A stretch of 64,000 bases of DNA from Epiperipatus broadwayi (taxonomy: Eukaryota; Onychophora; Udeonychophora; Euonychophora; Peripatidae): assembly GCA_028023455.1 (NCBI GenBank), contig JAQFVV010006197.1:17231254-17295253 (forward strand). Reading direction: 5' to 3'. The notes under the pieces are model-generated. The model was given only the letters and a program-made list of their open reading frames with translations. It was not told the DNA's origin and made no database searches. This document shows, one piece after another, positions 36,353 through 47,549 of this stretch. The translations under genes were made by a program, and so were the position numbers. Numbering within the stretch: position 1 is the first letter of the stretch; the number at the start of each line of letters is the position of its first letter.

Positions 36353-37205
36353 AGACTTATTTTGACTATTTTATAACAGTTTTACAAAAAGTACTTTGTG
36401 AATTAAATAGGAAGGTAAGAGAATAATGCTGTGATTATTTTTACAAATATTTCAGTTTCAGGAAATGTTGTAAGAGTTATCAGATGAAAGTAGAAAAATA
36501 GGACTAAAGATAAATACTAAAAAGACTAAAGTATTATTAAATGGATTTTCTCAAAAGAAGAAAATAACAATTGAAAATCATAAATTAGAAGTTAACAATT
36601 ATAAATACTTTGGTCAAATTATTAATACAGATGGAAATATAATAAATGAAGTTAATCACAGAATTTAATTGGGATGGAATGCTTTTAGTAGAAATAACTT
36701 GATATTAAAAAAAAAATATGCCCATGTGTTTGAAAAAGAAAAGCTTTTTAATAGATGTGTTTTACCAGTTCTTACTTATGGATCTGAGACTTGGACAAGA
36801 TTAAAAACAATATAGATTTCAGACTACTCAACAAAGTGTGGAGAAATGTATGTTAGAAGTAATATGTTTGAAAATGATATGCATGGTGAGAGAACAAACA
36901 GATATCACTGACATTATTGAAACAATTAAATAGGCAGAAATAGTTGGGCTGAACATATTGTTAGAAGAGTCGATAATAAATGGCCAATTAAAGTTTTAAA
37001 TTGGATCCTGAAGAGCCTGAAAAAAACTAGATGTTAAATGAATGGAAATTTGTAATGTGAAATGAGAAGCATAGATAAAAAAAAACTGAATTATACTCAT
37101 CATGCAGTGAACTGATAATAACCGAAAGTGATGATGATATTTGCATTATATATTAAATAGGATAAACATTACATTTTATATTTATTTAAATAATTGATAT
37201 CTTAC

Positions 37206-37262
37206 CATACATTCAACGCCATTATAAGGAGATAAAGTAAGACTGCTAACAAATAACCGGAG
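37206..37262 (-). CDS. Internal coding exon of gene A
   Basis: The acceptor GTGTGTTTTTTCAG ends at 37263 and the donor GTAAGAT starts at 37205. The 57-nt exon encodes LRLFVSSLTLSPYNGVECM in phase 0 and joins the 32148-32246 exon without a frame change. It is short, but both splice sites are strong and phases agree. Upstream exons of this gene were not found within the window; they may lie beyond 64000 or be hidden in the repeats. Protein unrecognised. Confidence 0.6.
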
Positions 37263-38489
37263 CTGAAAAAACACACATGTAATCTGTATTTAGTTTTTTA
37301 AAATTAATATATATGTATAAGCTAGAGCATCTTTATAACGTTTACTATGATATAAAGAAGAATATTAATGTTTATATAAAAATTTACTTTTTTAATTGCT
37401 AAACTAAGAAAACACATGGCTCATTAAGAAACCCCCCTTTATCAGTTATGCTAAACTTCTTAACAATGGTTACTAATTACAATTCAGAGTAATTAAATTT
37501 TTTATATACAATAGATTTATTTGCTTTATTTAAAATTGAATTAGTTATAACATATGTTATTAATAAATGTGTTATCTTTTAAAATAAATTACATTAAAAC
37601 AATTCCACTCCATTTTTCTATCCTTTACGATGATATTTATTCATTTATAAAAAAAGTATTTTAATTATTTGAAAATAATAGATGTGGCTTTTACATTGTC
37701 CACAAGTATATACCCCAAAAAATATATTTTATTTAGTTTGGAAACATTGGAATTAGATATTGTATATGGCAATCGATTATACTTATTCTATTAAAGAATT
37801 GAAACTTACATGTTAGAACAGTGAAGTAACCTTATCATTATCATAAAATAAAATATTAGATGTAATATAATATTTTGCTTTTGAATTATAAACTATGAGA
37901 ATACACTGCCTGAATTTGAATCCATGGTTTATGGAATGGGAAAGAATTTGCAATTATTATACAATGAGACTCTTGATTACAATACATACATATACGAGCA
38001 CACATAACTTTAATAAGCTAATAATAATAGAATTTCAACATACCAATAATAAGATAGGTTTTAACAATAGCCACAACCATGGTGGTAATATGCCATTGGT
38101 CAAATTAGTCATCACTAGACCAGGACAAGTTGTATGAGAATATATGCCCTAGGAAAAAAAAAATTTCTTTAAAATTACAAATACATAGCAATGTCAATAA
38201 ATAATAATAATAACATCCAAGTATCATAAAAAGACAAATTCTTAAAATGAAATAAAAAAGATAGATTTAATGGTAAAAAAAAACAAAACAATAATCAATA
38301 GTCATGAAAATAAATAAGCATTTTTTTTACTGACTCAGAATTCAAGTACAGTATTACTAAAATATAAAAGAAAGACACCTAATTCCTAAAAGCAAACATC
38401 CAATTTACTCTTCTTCAGAATCTTTATATTATTTATTTCACATTTATCCCCTTTACATTATCTATGCTGCTTATATTTAGATCTTTAAA
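37263..38489. other. Upstream intron of gene A, AT-rich
   Basis: No exon was found. An 80-codon plus-strand frame (37895-38137) has no family motif. Confidence 0.4.
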
Positions 38490-40565
38490 AACAAATATAT
38501 ATATATTTTCTTTCCTAAAATAATTTAACAGTCATAGATGACATGATTGGAGAAAGCAAAAAAAAAAAAAAACTATTCCTATAAAAATATAAGCTCCCAG
38601 AATTGAGTACAATTTTAGCTATTATAAAAAACTGACAAATAAGAAATAAGAAAAAATAAATGTCACAGAATTCTGTGGATCCAGATGGATGAATTGACAA
38701 AAAAAGAAAAAAAGGAGAATTGTATTCTGGGAAAAAAAGTAGACATAATAGTGTAAGCATTATTAAATCCAAGAACAATAAAAAAAAGCACTCCAATAAA
38801 TGAAACTAATTTCATTTGGAATATATTAGATTCAAAGTCGGTTTAGAGAATATTATAAGTGCACCTTGGAATTGAAAAAATTTCAGATTACTACTAATTA
38901 GAAATGGTAGAATTGAGATATATTTTGGAAAAAATTGAGATAAGAAAGAAATGTTAATTGCTAAATTAAATCCAAGTAAAATATAAAAATTATACAAAAA
39001 AAAAAAAAAGATAAAGCTCCTGCAGTTAAAACAGTAAAGTTATGAACAAAATGATAAAGAAAAGATGAAGAATATAAATTCTATTGAAAATAAAAGCAAC
39101 AACTTAATGCTGAAGCGAAATATAAAACAGATAAACCTAGAATAGAGTAACTAAATGAGAAACATAAAGAAATAAATAAATTATAGAGAAAACAATAGAT
39201 TTGATATATAAAACATTTTGCATGGAAAATGCACATTCACAAGAATGAAGGAGAAATTGAAGAGAGAAATAGTAAATTATTAATAAAGAAAGTGAATGCT
39301 AACAAAATGAAAAAAATATATGTGACTAGTATGATCAAAACAATAATTCCTTCATCTAAATTAATTGAAAATGAAAAATGGGTAAAAATGATGAAATAGA
39401 CTGTGTGTTAAGAAAAAAATTTAAATGATATAAAAATTGGCAAAGCTCAGATAATTGATGAGATTCCAATTTAATTATTGAAGATTATAAAGGGAAAAAT
39501 TAGTTGATGCATTATAATATATTCTCTGCATGCTTTAATACAGTATCAGAGTATCAGGCATAAGAGCTAAAGATTTGTAGATTAATTAATTATCAGAGTA
39601 GGAAAGTAAAATAAAAAAAAATAAAAATTTCAATTTAGTCAATTGACAGATACGGTTTGTTCAAACTGTCATTGAGCAACAGAGATTGTTAATTTATTTC
39701 TATAATGTACTGGTATTGATGTTGGAGAGTGGCCAGTAGATTTCCTTTCAATCTCAGAAGATTTCACTAAAAAAAAAAAATTCTTGAGAAGTAGGAAAAT
39801 TCTCTCATGCAACTAAGATAATTCAGAGATCTTGAATAGATAAGTTTTTTATCTGAAAAGGTTTTTGGATTTAGAAAAGATAGAGACAAAAGATCACGAA
39901 TAAAATATTAGAAATTTCTGGTTTTACTTATTTAAAGAAAAAGGTTAATATTTTTAAAAAGTATATACTGAAAAGACATTAATAAAAATGTCAAATACAA
40001 ATCAAAAGAAATTTTCAAGATTAAAGTCTTCACACAGAAAAGATAAATATATAAAAAAGTGTAAAATATCTCTTTTGATTAGTACATGTTTAAATGAGTT
40101 ATCAAATAATTAAGCATAACATTATTAGTGAAGGTAAAAAAAAATCATTACAGCAGATTTTGTTGATGAGATGGCTGTATTTATAAAGTTAACAAAATGC
40201 TAGGCACAATTAATACAAATGAATAAAAAGTTAGGGATGAAAATAAATGCTTATACTTTAAACTAAAGCAAAACAGATTAATCCTTCTAAATATTTTGGA
40301 TAGTTAATTAATTGATGAAATAATAATAAATAAATTAAGGTAGAATTGCAATAGTATGCAAACTTTTAATACGGAATTAAAGATTATAATAATCAGGCTC
40401 AATAAAATTAGATTTTTATAAAAAAAGAATTTTGCTAAATATTTTATTTGAAATGATGTGGATAATTAGAAAAAAGTATGACTAGAAAATTTAAAGATAA
40501 GGATTTGGAGGAGAATGTAAAAAATATCTTGGAAAGATAAGATTAGCAATGTAGAAATACTGAAC
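38490..40565 (+). pseudogene. LINE reverse-transcriptase relic
   Basis: In order, with many stops: KIGKAQIIDEIPI (about 39436, matching the K-x-x-G-(I/P)-D-x-I-P motif before the reverse transcriptase), ITADFVDEMAVFIKL (about 40147, aligning with the Y/F-A-D-D catalytic box), LGMKINAYTLN (about 40230) and KISWKDKISNVEIL (about 40520, matching the R-I-S-W-x-D-x-x-(S/T)-N-E-x-V-L segment near the LINE C-terminus). It is a dead copy of another LINE lineage than the one at 34-37 kb, truncated or interrupted near the gypsy LTR at 40688. Confidence 0.6.
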
Positions 40566-40687
40566 TGTTTTTCCAGTATTTTATGTTCTATTTGCACGAG
40601 TACGCTGATATAATAGCTGCACTGACAGTACAGTGTTTATATTTTGTGTAAATAAAGTTTTAATTAAATTACTGTATATAAATTGTA

Positions 40688-41311
40688 CCGACAGTACTAG
40701 AATTTTTTTCCGAAAAAGGATCATCTAAAAAAAAATTTTTAAATACTAATTATGTAAATTAGTACTACTGATAAAAAGAGTAAGAGATTCTTAGAACACA
40801 GCAGACAACCACAGTCAACAGAAATAAATGGCTGCTGAGTGCAAATCAATGCATTCCTGAAAAGGAGAAATAATAATACTGAACGAAGGCAGTATTAGTA
40901 AATTGCTTAGTGATAAAATTCAGACGGAAATTCATTATAATCTTTAATTAGAAGAATAAACAAACCATTAAAAGATTAATAAACTGTCTAGTTATTGGCA
41001 ATGAGTGAAATAAAATATTTTCACACACTAAATATATTCAATTGCAATTCCAAAAGTTAACAGGAAATTTATTAATTTATAATACCAACATTCCACTCTT
41101 CTTACACTTTAAAGCAAATGTTGGTATTATATGTTATATAGAAAAGAAAAACTAAGAAGGAAAGAGGAAGAGAAAAATTGAAAATTTGTTAATTGTTTTA
41201 TTTAATGTCTCAGCAGAAAGAACTAAACTTGCTGATACATACCTAAGTCGTTATTTGTATTCACTTATTTTTTGCTGCCATGGTTAGGATTAGATCCCTC
41301 TGTAAACACAG
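40688..41311 (+). repeat. 5' LTR of the gypsy element
   Basis: Matches 53068-53592 in order: GACAGTAC, a poly-A/T block, GATTCTTAG, AAATAAACTTGCTGATACATACC-type words (split here), TATTCAATTGCAA, and a GGATTRGRTCCC-type region near the end. The exact end is uncertain (41280-41316). A TGACAGTAC word also occurs 66 bp further upstream. Confidence 0.75.
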
Positions 41312-41384
41312 CAGGTAGTGCAGTCGATAGTATATTAAGCTAAAAAAGAATTGTATGTTTGCATGGAAATCATGAAAAAGAACA

Positions 41385-41930
41385 ATGGCAGTTCCTACTC
41401 AAAACCTGTGTGAATTTGATATAAATAATCCTTCACTATGGAATATGTATGTTGAACACATCAACCATTATATGAGGATCAATAAAATTGAAGGTTAAAG
41501 TTTCAACATTGTTTTTTTTTTTTTTAGCCAGAAGTGATGTCCTACAAATTGCTAAGCAATTGTGACCTCAAGATTCCAGAGGATATACCATACAGGGAAC
41601 TAATAGAAAATCTGACTATATATTTTCAAACAGTGGTAACAAACAGAATAGCTTGTTAAATGCATTTTAGAATGAGAAAGCAATTATTGCAAAAGAGTTA
41701 TCAAGATTACAATCTGGCATTGTGAACATTAGCTAGACAATGTGAATTTACATCAGACTTAGAGGATATATTCCTGGATCAACTGCTATATGGAATGTTG
41801 GACCACAATCTTAGGAGGATTCTACTAAGTGGAGTGGGTATAACGTATAGAACTGCTATATCAAAATGAATAGTGCACAGAATAACAATTGAAATGCTTT
41901 GGAATATCAAATAGTAGCAAATGAATCAAA
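41385..41930 (+). pseudogene. Gypsy gag relic
   Basis: Frames give CEFDINNPSLWNMYVEH, MSYKLLSNCDLKIPED and FTSDLEDIFLDQLLYGMLD, then LRRILLSGVGITYRTA. The L-x-D-x-hydrophobic-L-x-G-hydrophobic-x-D segment followed by R-R-I-L-L is typical of gag capsid regions in K02A2.6-like gypsy elements. Stops are present. It is cut at 41934 by the composite insertion and continues at about 49862. Confidence 0.6.
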
Positions 41931-41934
41931 GCAT

Positions 41935-42934
41935 TGTAATGATATATAAATATGTCATTACATTAATTTAAAATAAAATCTTAAAGTTCGCAAATAAAAA
42001 TAAAATTAAAAAAAAAAAAAACTAAACGCTAAAATGAAAATGTTTGTTAAACGTATATATTCGCACAAATTCAAAACTTTAAAAATATTTTTTTTTAAAA
42101 AAAAACAAATAAATAAGTATTTGAACGTACTTTTTTATAAAAAAAGTACAAGATTTAAAGATAAAATATTTTTGTAAATGGAAATGATTGTTTATTAATT
42201 ATCCAAAAGCTGTGTAATTAAAAAGTCAGATCAAAATTAGATAAGGAATAAAAAATTAGCTTGTCCAATATAGAAGCAGCAAATAAAGGCCCGGACCATA
42301 GCGAAAAAATGGAACAGTGACATCTTTGTTCATGGAATCCATAGGAGGACTATAAAAAGAAAAATATTGAGTTCCAGTGGGTTTTCAAACTTGATTTGGG
42401 GAGGCGAATGACAAGACGCACTTGTCGTTCTCTTTCACTTATTTAAAAAAAAAAAAAAATGAAAAGACTGTGATACCAGAATGGAACCAGCTAATGCCAC
42501 CTCCAGAACATTATTTTCCAATGGAGACATTGCGGGAATTAAAAAAACAGGAACCTGGACTCTTCTACCATAAGCTATATTGACATGAACTCTAAATTTA
42601 AAAATAATTAAGAACTTTTGTTCCAGCTTATGAACTTCTATCTGACTTTTAAGTTTAAAATCAATTGATAATGTGTAATTTTATATATGTTTGCGTTTGA
42701 TAAAAAAATCATTTCCATTTATTATTTTTCTTTGTATTAATATTTATTGTTTAAATTTTAAATGAGGGAATTTAAGGTTGGGTATGGACATTGCATAGAT
42801 TCGTTAGCGGTTGATAATGTTGTGGTTTTGACCTTCAATTAGAATATATAAGTCAACGATGTCACTGCAAGCATCTTACGATGAATGCTATTGGGTTTTG
42901 TGTATTCCCTATGCAATTGACATTATCGATGATT
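41935..42934 (+). repeat. Inverted half-LTR arm
   Basis: Reverse-complementary to 43869-44852 over nearly 1 kb, with small indels. For example, the 44-kb copy lacks about 11 bp present here near 42485. Together they form a foldback of about 2.9 kb with a loop of about 0.93 kb. Confidence 0.9.
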
Positions 42935-44852
42935 AAACCTAGAAAAATTTATAGAGTAGGCAGATATGCGCTGTTAAGATTCCACTTTATTTAAATATTC
43001 AGATCTTTAGCCCAAGTCACTAGCTCAGTGGAACAGCAGAGATTATAAAATATAACATTATATCTCAAACATAAAAAAAAATAAAAGCCACTGCCAGAAA
43101 TTAACACATAAAAATATTTATTTACGCACATATAAAATCATTCTAATTTGAGGAATAAGTTTAACATTTTAGATGTTTATATTAATCTTTAATTTTACAT
43201 TTAAATAGATTTCAATAATGAGTTTAATATTTATTTAGTGAGTCGAGTATGAATAGACTATATAGATTGTATTTGAAAAGAAAATATTCTATCCCTTATT
43301 TAACCTTAGGCCAAAAAGTTCGCAGTCAAACTGGCATCAATCCATCTGATACATTTATGTATTCAATGTAGCATGAAAATACGACAACACAAAATACTAT
43401 ACTGTCAGGAATGTATGTCTGAACAGTAAGTAGGGTAAGAGAAGACATTGTCTTTCCACCAACAGGAATGCTACATCTGTTGGCGAGTAGAACAATAAAC
43501 TTAAAACTCCATAGGAATGGATTGCGGTCCTTTGCCATCTTACAAACCCATCCATAGGCAAACAGAAGGTGTGTGGCGTATATATTCAATCCTGCCCGAA
43601 GCGGATCTCATACTACATCTACTAATTACACAAATATATCCAATCCATTGAGCCAATTCAACTACGAAACGAATAACCTAAGATTACCCTCCCTTAATAT
43701 AACTTTACAAAACTATATAGCCATTCACGCCCAACTTAAATTTAACATTTAAATACGTTCGCACAGATGAATTTTATATAATTTGTTTTATAATGTCGAG
43801 TATAGATCGGCTGCACAGATTCCATGGTTAAAAACATTTCAAAATAAACACAACCGATCAAAATACAAAATCATCGATAATGTCAATTGCATAGGAAATA
43901 CACAAAACCCAATAGCATTCATCGTAAGATGCTTGCAGTGACATCGTTGACATATATTCTAATCGAATGTGAAAACCACAACATTATCAACCGCTAACGA
44001 ATCTATGCAACGTCCATACCCAACCTTAAATTCCCTCATTTAAAATTTAAACAATAAATATTAATACAAAGAAAAATAATAAATGGAAATGATTTTTTTA
44101 TCAAATGCAAACAATATAAAATTACACATCAATTGATTTTAAACTTAAAAGTCAGATAGAAGTTCATAAGCTTGAATGAAAGTTCTTAATTATTTTTAAA
44201 TTTAGAGTTCATGTCAATATAGCTTACGGTAGAAGAGTCCAGGTTCCTGTTTTTTTAATTCCCGCGATGTCTCCATTGGAAAATAATGTTCTGGAAGGGG
44301 CATTAGCTTCTGGTATCACAGCCTTTTCATTTTTCTTTTTTTTAAATAAGTGAGAGAGAACGACAAGTGCATCTTGTCGTTCGTCTCCCCAAATCAAGTT
44401 CGAAAACTCTCTGGAACTCAATATTTTTCTTTTTATAGTCCTCCTATGGATTCCATGACCAAAGACGTCACTGTTCCATTTTTTCGCTATGGTCCGGGCC
44501 TTTATTTGCTGCTTCTATATTGGACAAGCTAATTCTTTATTCCTTATCTAATTTTGATCTGACTTTTTAATTACACAGCTTTTGGATAATTAATAAACAA
44601 TCATTTCCATTTACAAAAATATTTTATCTTTAAGTCTTGTACTTTTTTTTATAAAAAAGTACATTCAAATACTTATTTGTTTTTTTTTTTTAAAATTTTT
44701 TTTTAAGTTTTGAATCTGTGCGAATATATACGTTTAACAAACATTTTAATTTTAGCGTTTAGTTTTTTTTTTTTTAATAGATTTTATTTTTATTTGTGAA
44801 CTTTAAGATTTTATTTTAAATTAATGTAATGACATATTTATATATCGTTACA
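42935..44852 (-). repeat. Second LTR copy, 3'-truncated
   Basis: On the minus strand this matches the 49857-45381 LTR from TGTAACGATATA to ...TTTTTCTAGGTTTA, where it stops about 75 bp short of the LTR end. It contains an AATAAA (about 42993). Its uninterrupted AATGATTTTTTTATCAAA stretch near 44088-44105 is the empty version of the site used by Merlin-like element 1. An 87-codon minus-strand frame (43326-43589) recurs in the other LTR (45849-46112). Confidence 0.8.
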
Positions 44853-45360
44853 TATCAGTAAACTTCCTCAAAAAATAAAAACATTAAAAAAAAAAAAAAG
44901 GAATTTACTTAGTGTTAGTAATTACGTTACACAAATTTGTTATATATGAAATTTCAAAAGGACAAAACTTTTTTTTTTAAAAGACAAAACAGTAATTACA
45001 AATATAATGATAAAAAAAATGTTGACTGATGATTCCTTACTACCAGCTAAATTTCTGCCCCCTCCCTTCCAAATTTCTTTTCTTCTACCTTTAACTATTA
45101 CTTACGCAAGTTGAACGATTAGATTTTAATTTAAACAAGACTTTTTAAAAAAATTATGATTTATATTTATTATTACGTTTTATTCCTCGCATTTATTTTT
45201 ACATATGCGCAATTTTTCTTACTGGCAGTACCTTTAAGACAAAATTCCAAGTATAACCTTACGTTAATACAACAAATATATTTATACTAATTTCAGAAAA
45301 AATACTACGGGCATGATGCACTTTTAAAATTCTCAGGGCACTCGTGTTTATTAAAGATCG

Positions 45361-45378
45361 GCCCCACATTGGGCACCA
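45361..45378 (-). promoter_or_regulatory. Primer-binding site, tRNA-Lys type
   Basis: On the minus strand TGGTGCCCAATGTGGGGC follows the LTR end ATCGTTATA after two bases (AC). It differs from the standard tRNA-Lys1,2 site at two positions, both of which can be explained as CpG-to-TpG changes. Its place right after the LTR fixes the element's orientation and LTR end. Confidence 0.75.
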
Positions 45379-46740
45379 GTTATAACGATCCAAACGCAGG
45401 TGAAGATCGAATCTAACCGCAAACGATATCTGCTCTACAGGGCGCCATCTAGGCATTTAAACCTAGAAAAATTTATAGAGTAGGCAGATACGTGCTGTTA
45501 AGATTCCACTTTATTTAAATATTCAGATCGTTAGCCCAAGTCACTAGCTCAGTGGAACAGCAGAGATTATAAAATATAACTTTATATCTCAAACATAAAA
45601 AAAATAAAAGCCACTGCCAGAAATTAACACATAAAAATATTTATTTACGCACATATAAAATCATTCTAATTTGAGGAATAAGTTTAACATTTTAGATGTT
45701 TATATTAATCTTTAATTTTACATTTAAATAGATTTCAATAATGAGTTTAATATTTATTTAGTGAGTCGAGTATAAAAAGACTATATAGATTGTATTTGAA
45801 AAGAAAATATTCTATCCCTTATTTAACCTTAGGCCAAAAAGTTTGCAGTCAAACTGGCATCAATCCATCTGATACATTTATGTCTTCAATGTAGCATGAA
45901 AATACGATAACACAAAATACTATACTGTCAGGAATGTACGTCTGAACAGTAAGTAGAGTTAGAGAAGACATTGTCTCTCCACCAACAGGAATGCTACATC
46001 TGTTGGTGAGTAGAACAATAAACATAAAACTCCATAGGAATGGATTGCGGTCCTTTGCCATCTTACAAACCCATCCATAGGCAAACAGAAGGTGTATGGC
46101 ATATATATGCAATCCTGCCCGTAGCGGATCTCATACTACATCTACTAATTATACAAATATATCCAATCCATTGAGCCAATTTAACTACGAAACGAATAAC
46201 CTAAGATTACCCTCCCTTAATATAACTTTACAAAACTATATAGCCATTCACGCCCGACTTAAATTTAACATTTAAATACATTCGCATAGATGAATTTTAT
46301 ATAATTTGTTTTATAATGTCAAATATAGATCGGCTGCACAGATTCCACGGCTAAAAACATTTCAAAATAAACACAACCGATCAAAATACAAAATCATCGA
46401 TGTCAATTGCATAGGGAATACACAAAACCCAATAGCATTCATCGTAAGATGCTTGCAGTGACATCGTTGACATATTCTAATCGAATGTGAAAACCACAAC
46501 ATTATCAACCGCTAACGAATCTATGCAACGTCCATACCCAACCTTAAATTCCCTCATTTAAAATTTAAACAATATTAATACAAAGAAAAATAATAAATGG
46601 AAATGATTTTTGGTTGTCATCTGATCCTTCGTGTCAGCCGCTAGAGGCAGGATTTCTAGCTAAATTTCTAGAAATATGCCGTTTCCACGGCCGCACCCAA
46701 GCCTTTAAGCATTCTTTCTAAAATAAATCCTAGAAAGATT

Positions 46741-46850
46741 GTTAACTCGGAGTTAAGTCTTCTTTCTATGCTAAAAGGTAGACTGTTAACTCGGAGTTAA
46801 GTCTTCTTTCTACGATAAAATCTAGAAAGAATGTTAACTCGGCTTAGTGG
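46741..46850. repeat. Three tandem copies of GTTAACTCGG-centred unit
   Basis: GTTAACTCGG occurs at 46741, 46785 and 46833, with AGTTAAGTCTTCTTTCTA and CTAGAAAGA-type sequence between. Period 44-48 bp. Confidence 0.85.
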
Positions 46851-47190
46851 CTAACGGTGTGGCTTTTTTCAATGCTAAAAGCAGAGGAAAATACCGTAGT
46901 TGTTTGTGTCACGCGCTATATCGTAATGCTGTGCTATGTATTTGATGTAACAATATCGTACGAGGGTGTATTAATTTGATCATGTCAAAATTATTTTAAT
47001 TTTCATCGGTACCTTTTTTTTTTTAAGACGAATTGATGTACTGTTACATTTTAACAATTTTAACAGTATCGTGATTGTTCCTCATAAATTTATATTCCTC
47101 CTAAATTTTTGATTACGGTGGGTTAGGGTAATATTTTAAAGATCATGCTTTGAGTCACGTTTCAGCGAGAAATTTTCCGAGACAAAAAGT

Positions 47191-47533
47191 ATGGCAAATT
47201 CGAAAACAGAAAATATGAAAAGATGGGAATTGCCAGACACGGAAGCCGTCAGTGCTGTAACATTTCTACAGCAGAAAAACATCCTGCTGAAAGAAAAAAA
47301 GATGTTTGTGCGGCGAATGTATGAGACTTGAGGTCCATAAAGATCTTTGGACTTTCATTTGTAAGTCTCGTTCTTGCCGAAAGAAATGTGCACTTCGAAA
47401 AGGCAGCTGGTTTGAGGGATTTCAAATGCCGTTTGTCAAGTCTTTACGTTTGCTGCATTACCAGAGCCATGACGAGTTGGCCGTACAGCATGCCATTAAT
47501 GATATTGAAATGTCTACCAGTAAATATTATTAA
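47191..47533 (+). pseudogene. Merlin transposase N-terminus with zinc ribbon, frameshifted
   Basis: An ATG at 47191 opens MANSKTENMKRWELPDTEAV and continues to FLQQKNILLKEKKM. Near 47300 the frame shifts and continues CGECMRLEV ... FICKSRSCRKKCALRKGSW then FEGFQMPF. The C-x-x-C and C-x4-C pairs followed by R-K-G-S-W-F-E-G match the N-terminal zinc ribbon and the lead-in of IS1595/Merlin transposases. After about 30 more codons it stops. The DDE catalytic part is replaced by minisatellite DNA. Confidence 0.7.
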
Positions 47534-47549
47534 CCAAATTGATAAATAA

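Larger units (their letters stand above)
34032..37138 (+). mobile_element. APE-type LINE relic, antisense in an intron of gene A
   Basis: The endonuclease region starts YNCRSLSYKR (34057-34090), is interrupted by a Merlin element, and resumes QKLEELSNIKWDIVGL (35030-35080). It then shows IGSTSEIGFTVNKK, YAPTSSHCDEV (about 35300) and LYIMNSFF (about 35460). After a degraded middle and a palindrome, the reverse-transcriptase end is readable: IGLKINTKKTKVLLNGFS (about 36505), NNYKYFGQIINTDGN (about 36595) and CVLPVLTYGSETW (about 36760). The catalytic Y-A-D-D box was not found. The tail ends in a short GTGATGATGAT run at about 37126-37138. The copy ends only about 67 bp from the gene A splice donor at 37205. 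Confidence 0.8.

Noticed and set aside
38515-38997. Minus-strand hydrophobic open frames (93 and 61 codons)
   Set aside because: Antisense of A-rich LINE-derived sequence; poly-A on the plus strand reads as Phe/Leu on the minus.
44224-44532. Overlapping 65- and 60-codon frames on both strands
   Set aside because: Both are within LTR arms present in three copies; the frames are not conserved in the other copies.
1425-45450. Recurrent ATGGCGC words (1434, 34131, 35000, 45441, 58770) as insulator-protein sites
   Set aside because: All but the first lie inside transposon ends or an LTR, where they follow from the element's own sequence; the binding-site match is too short.
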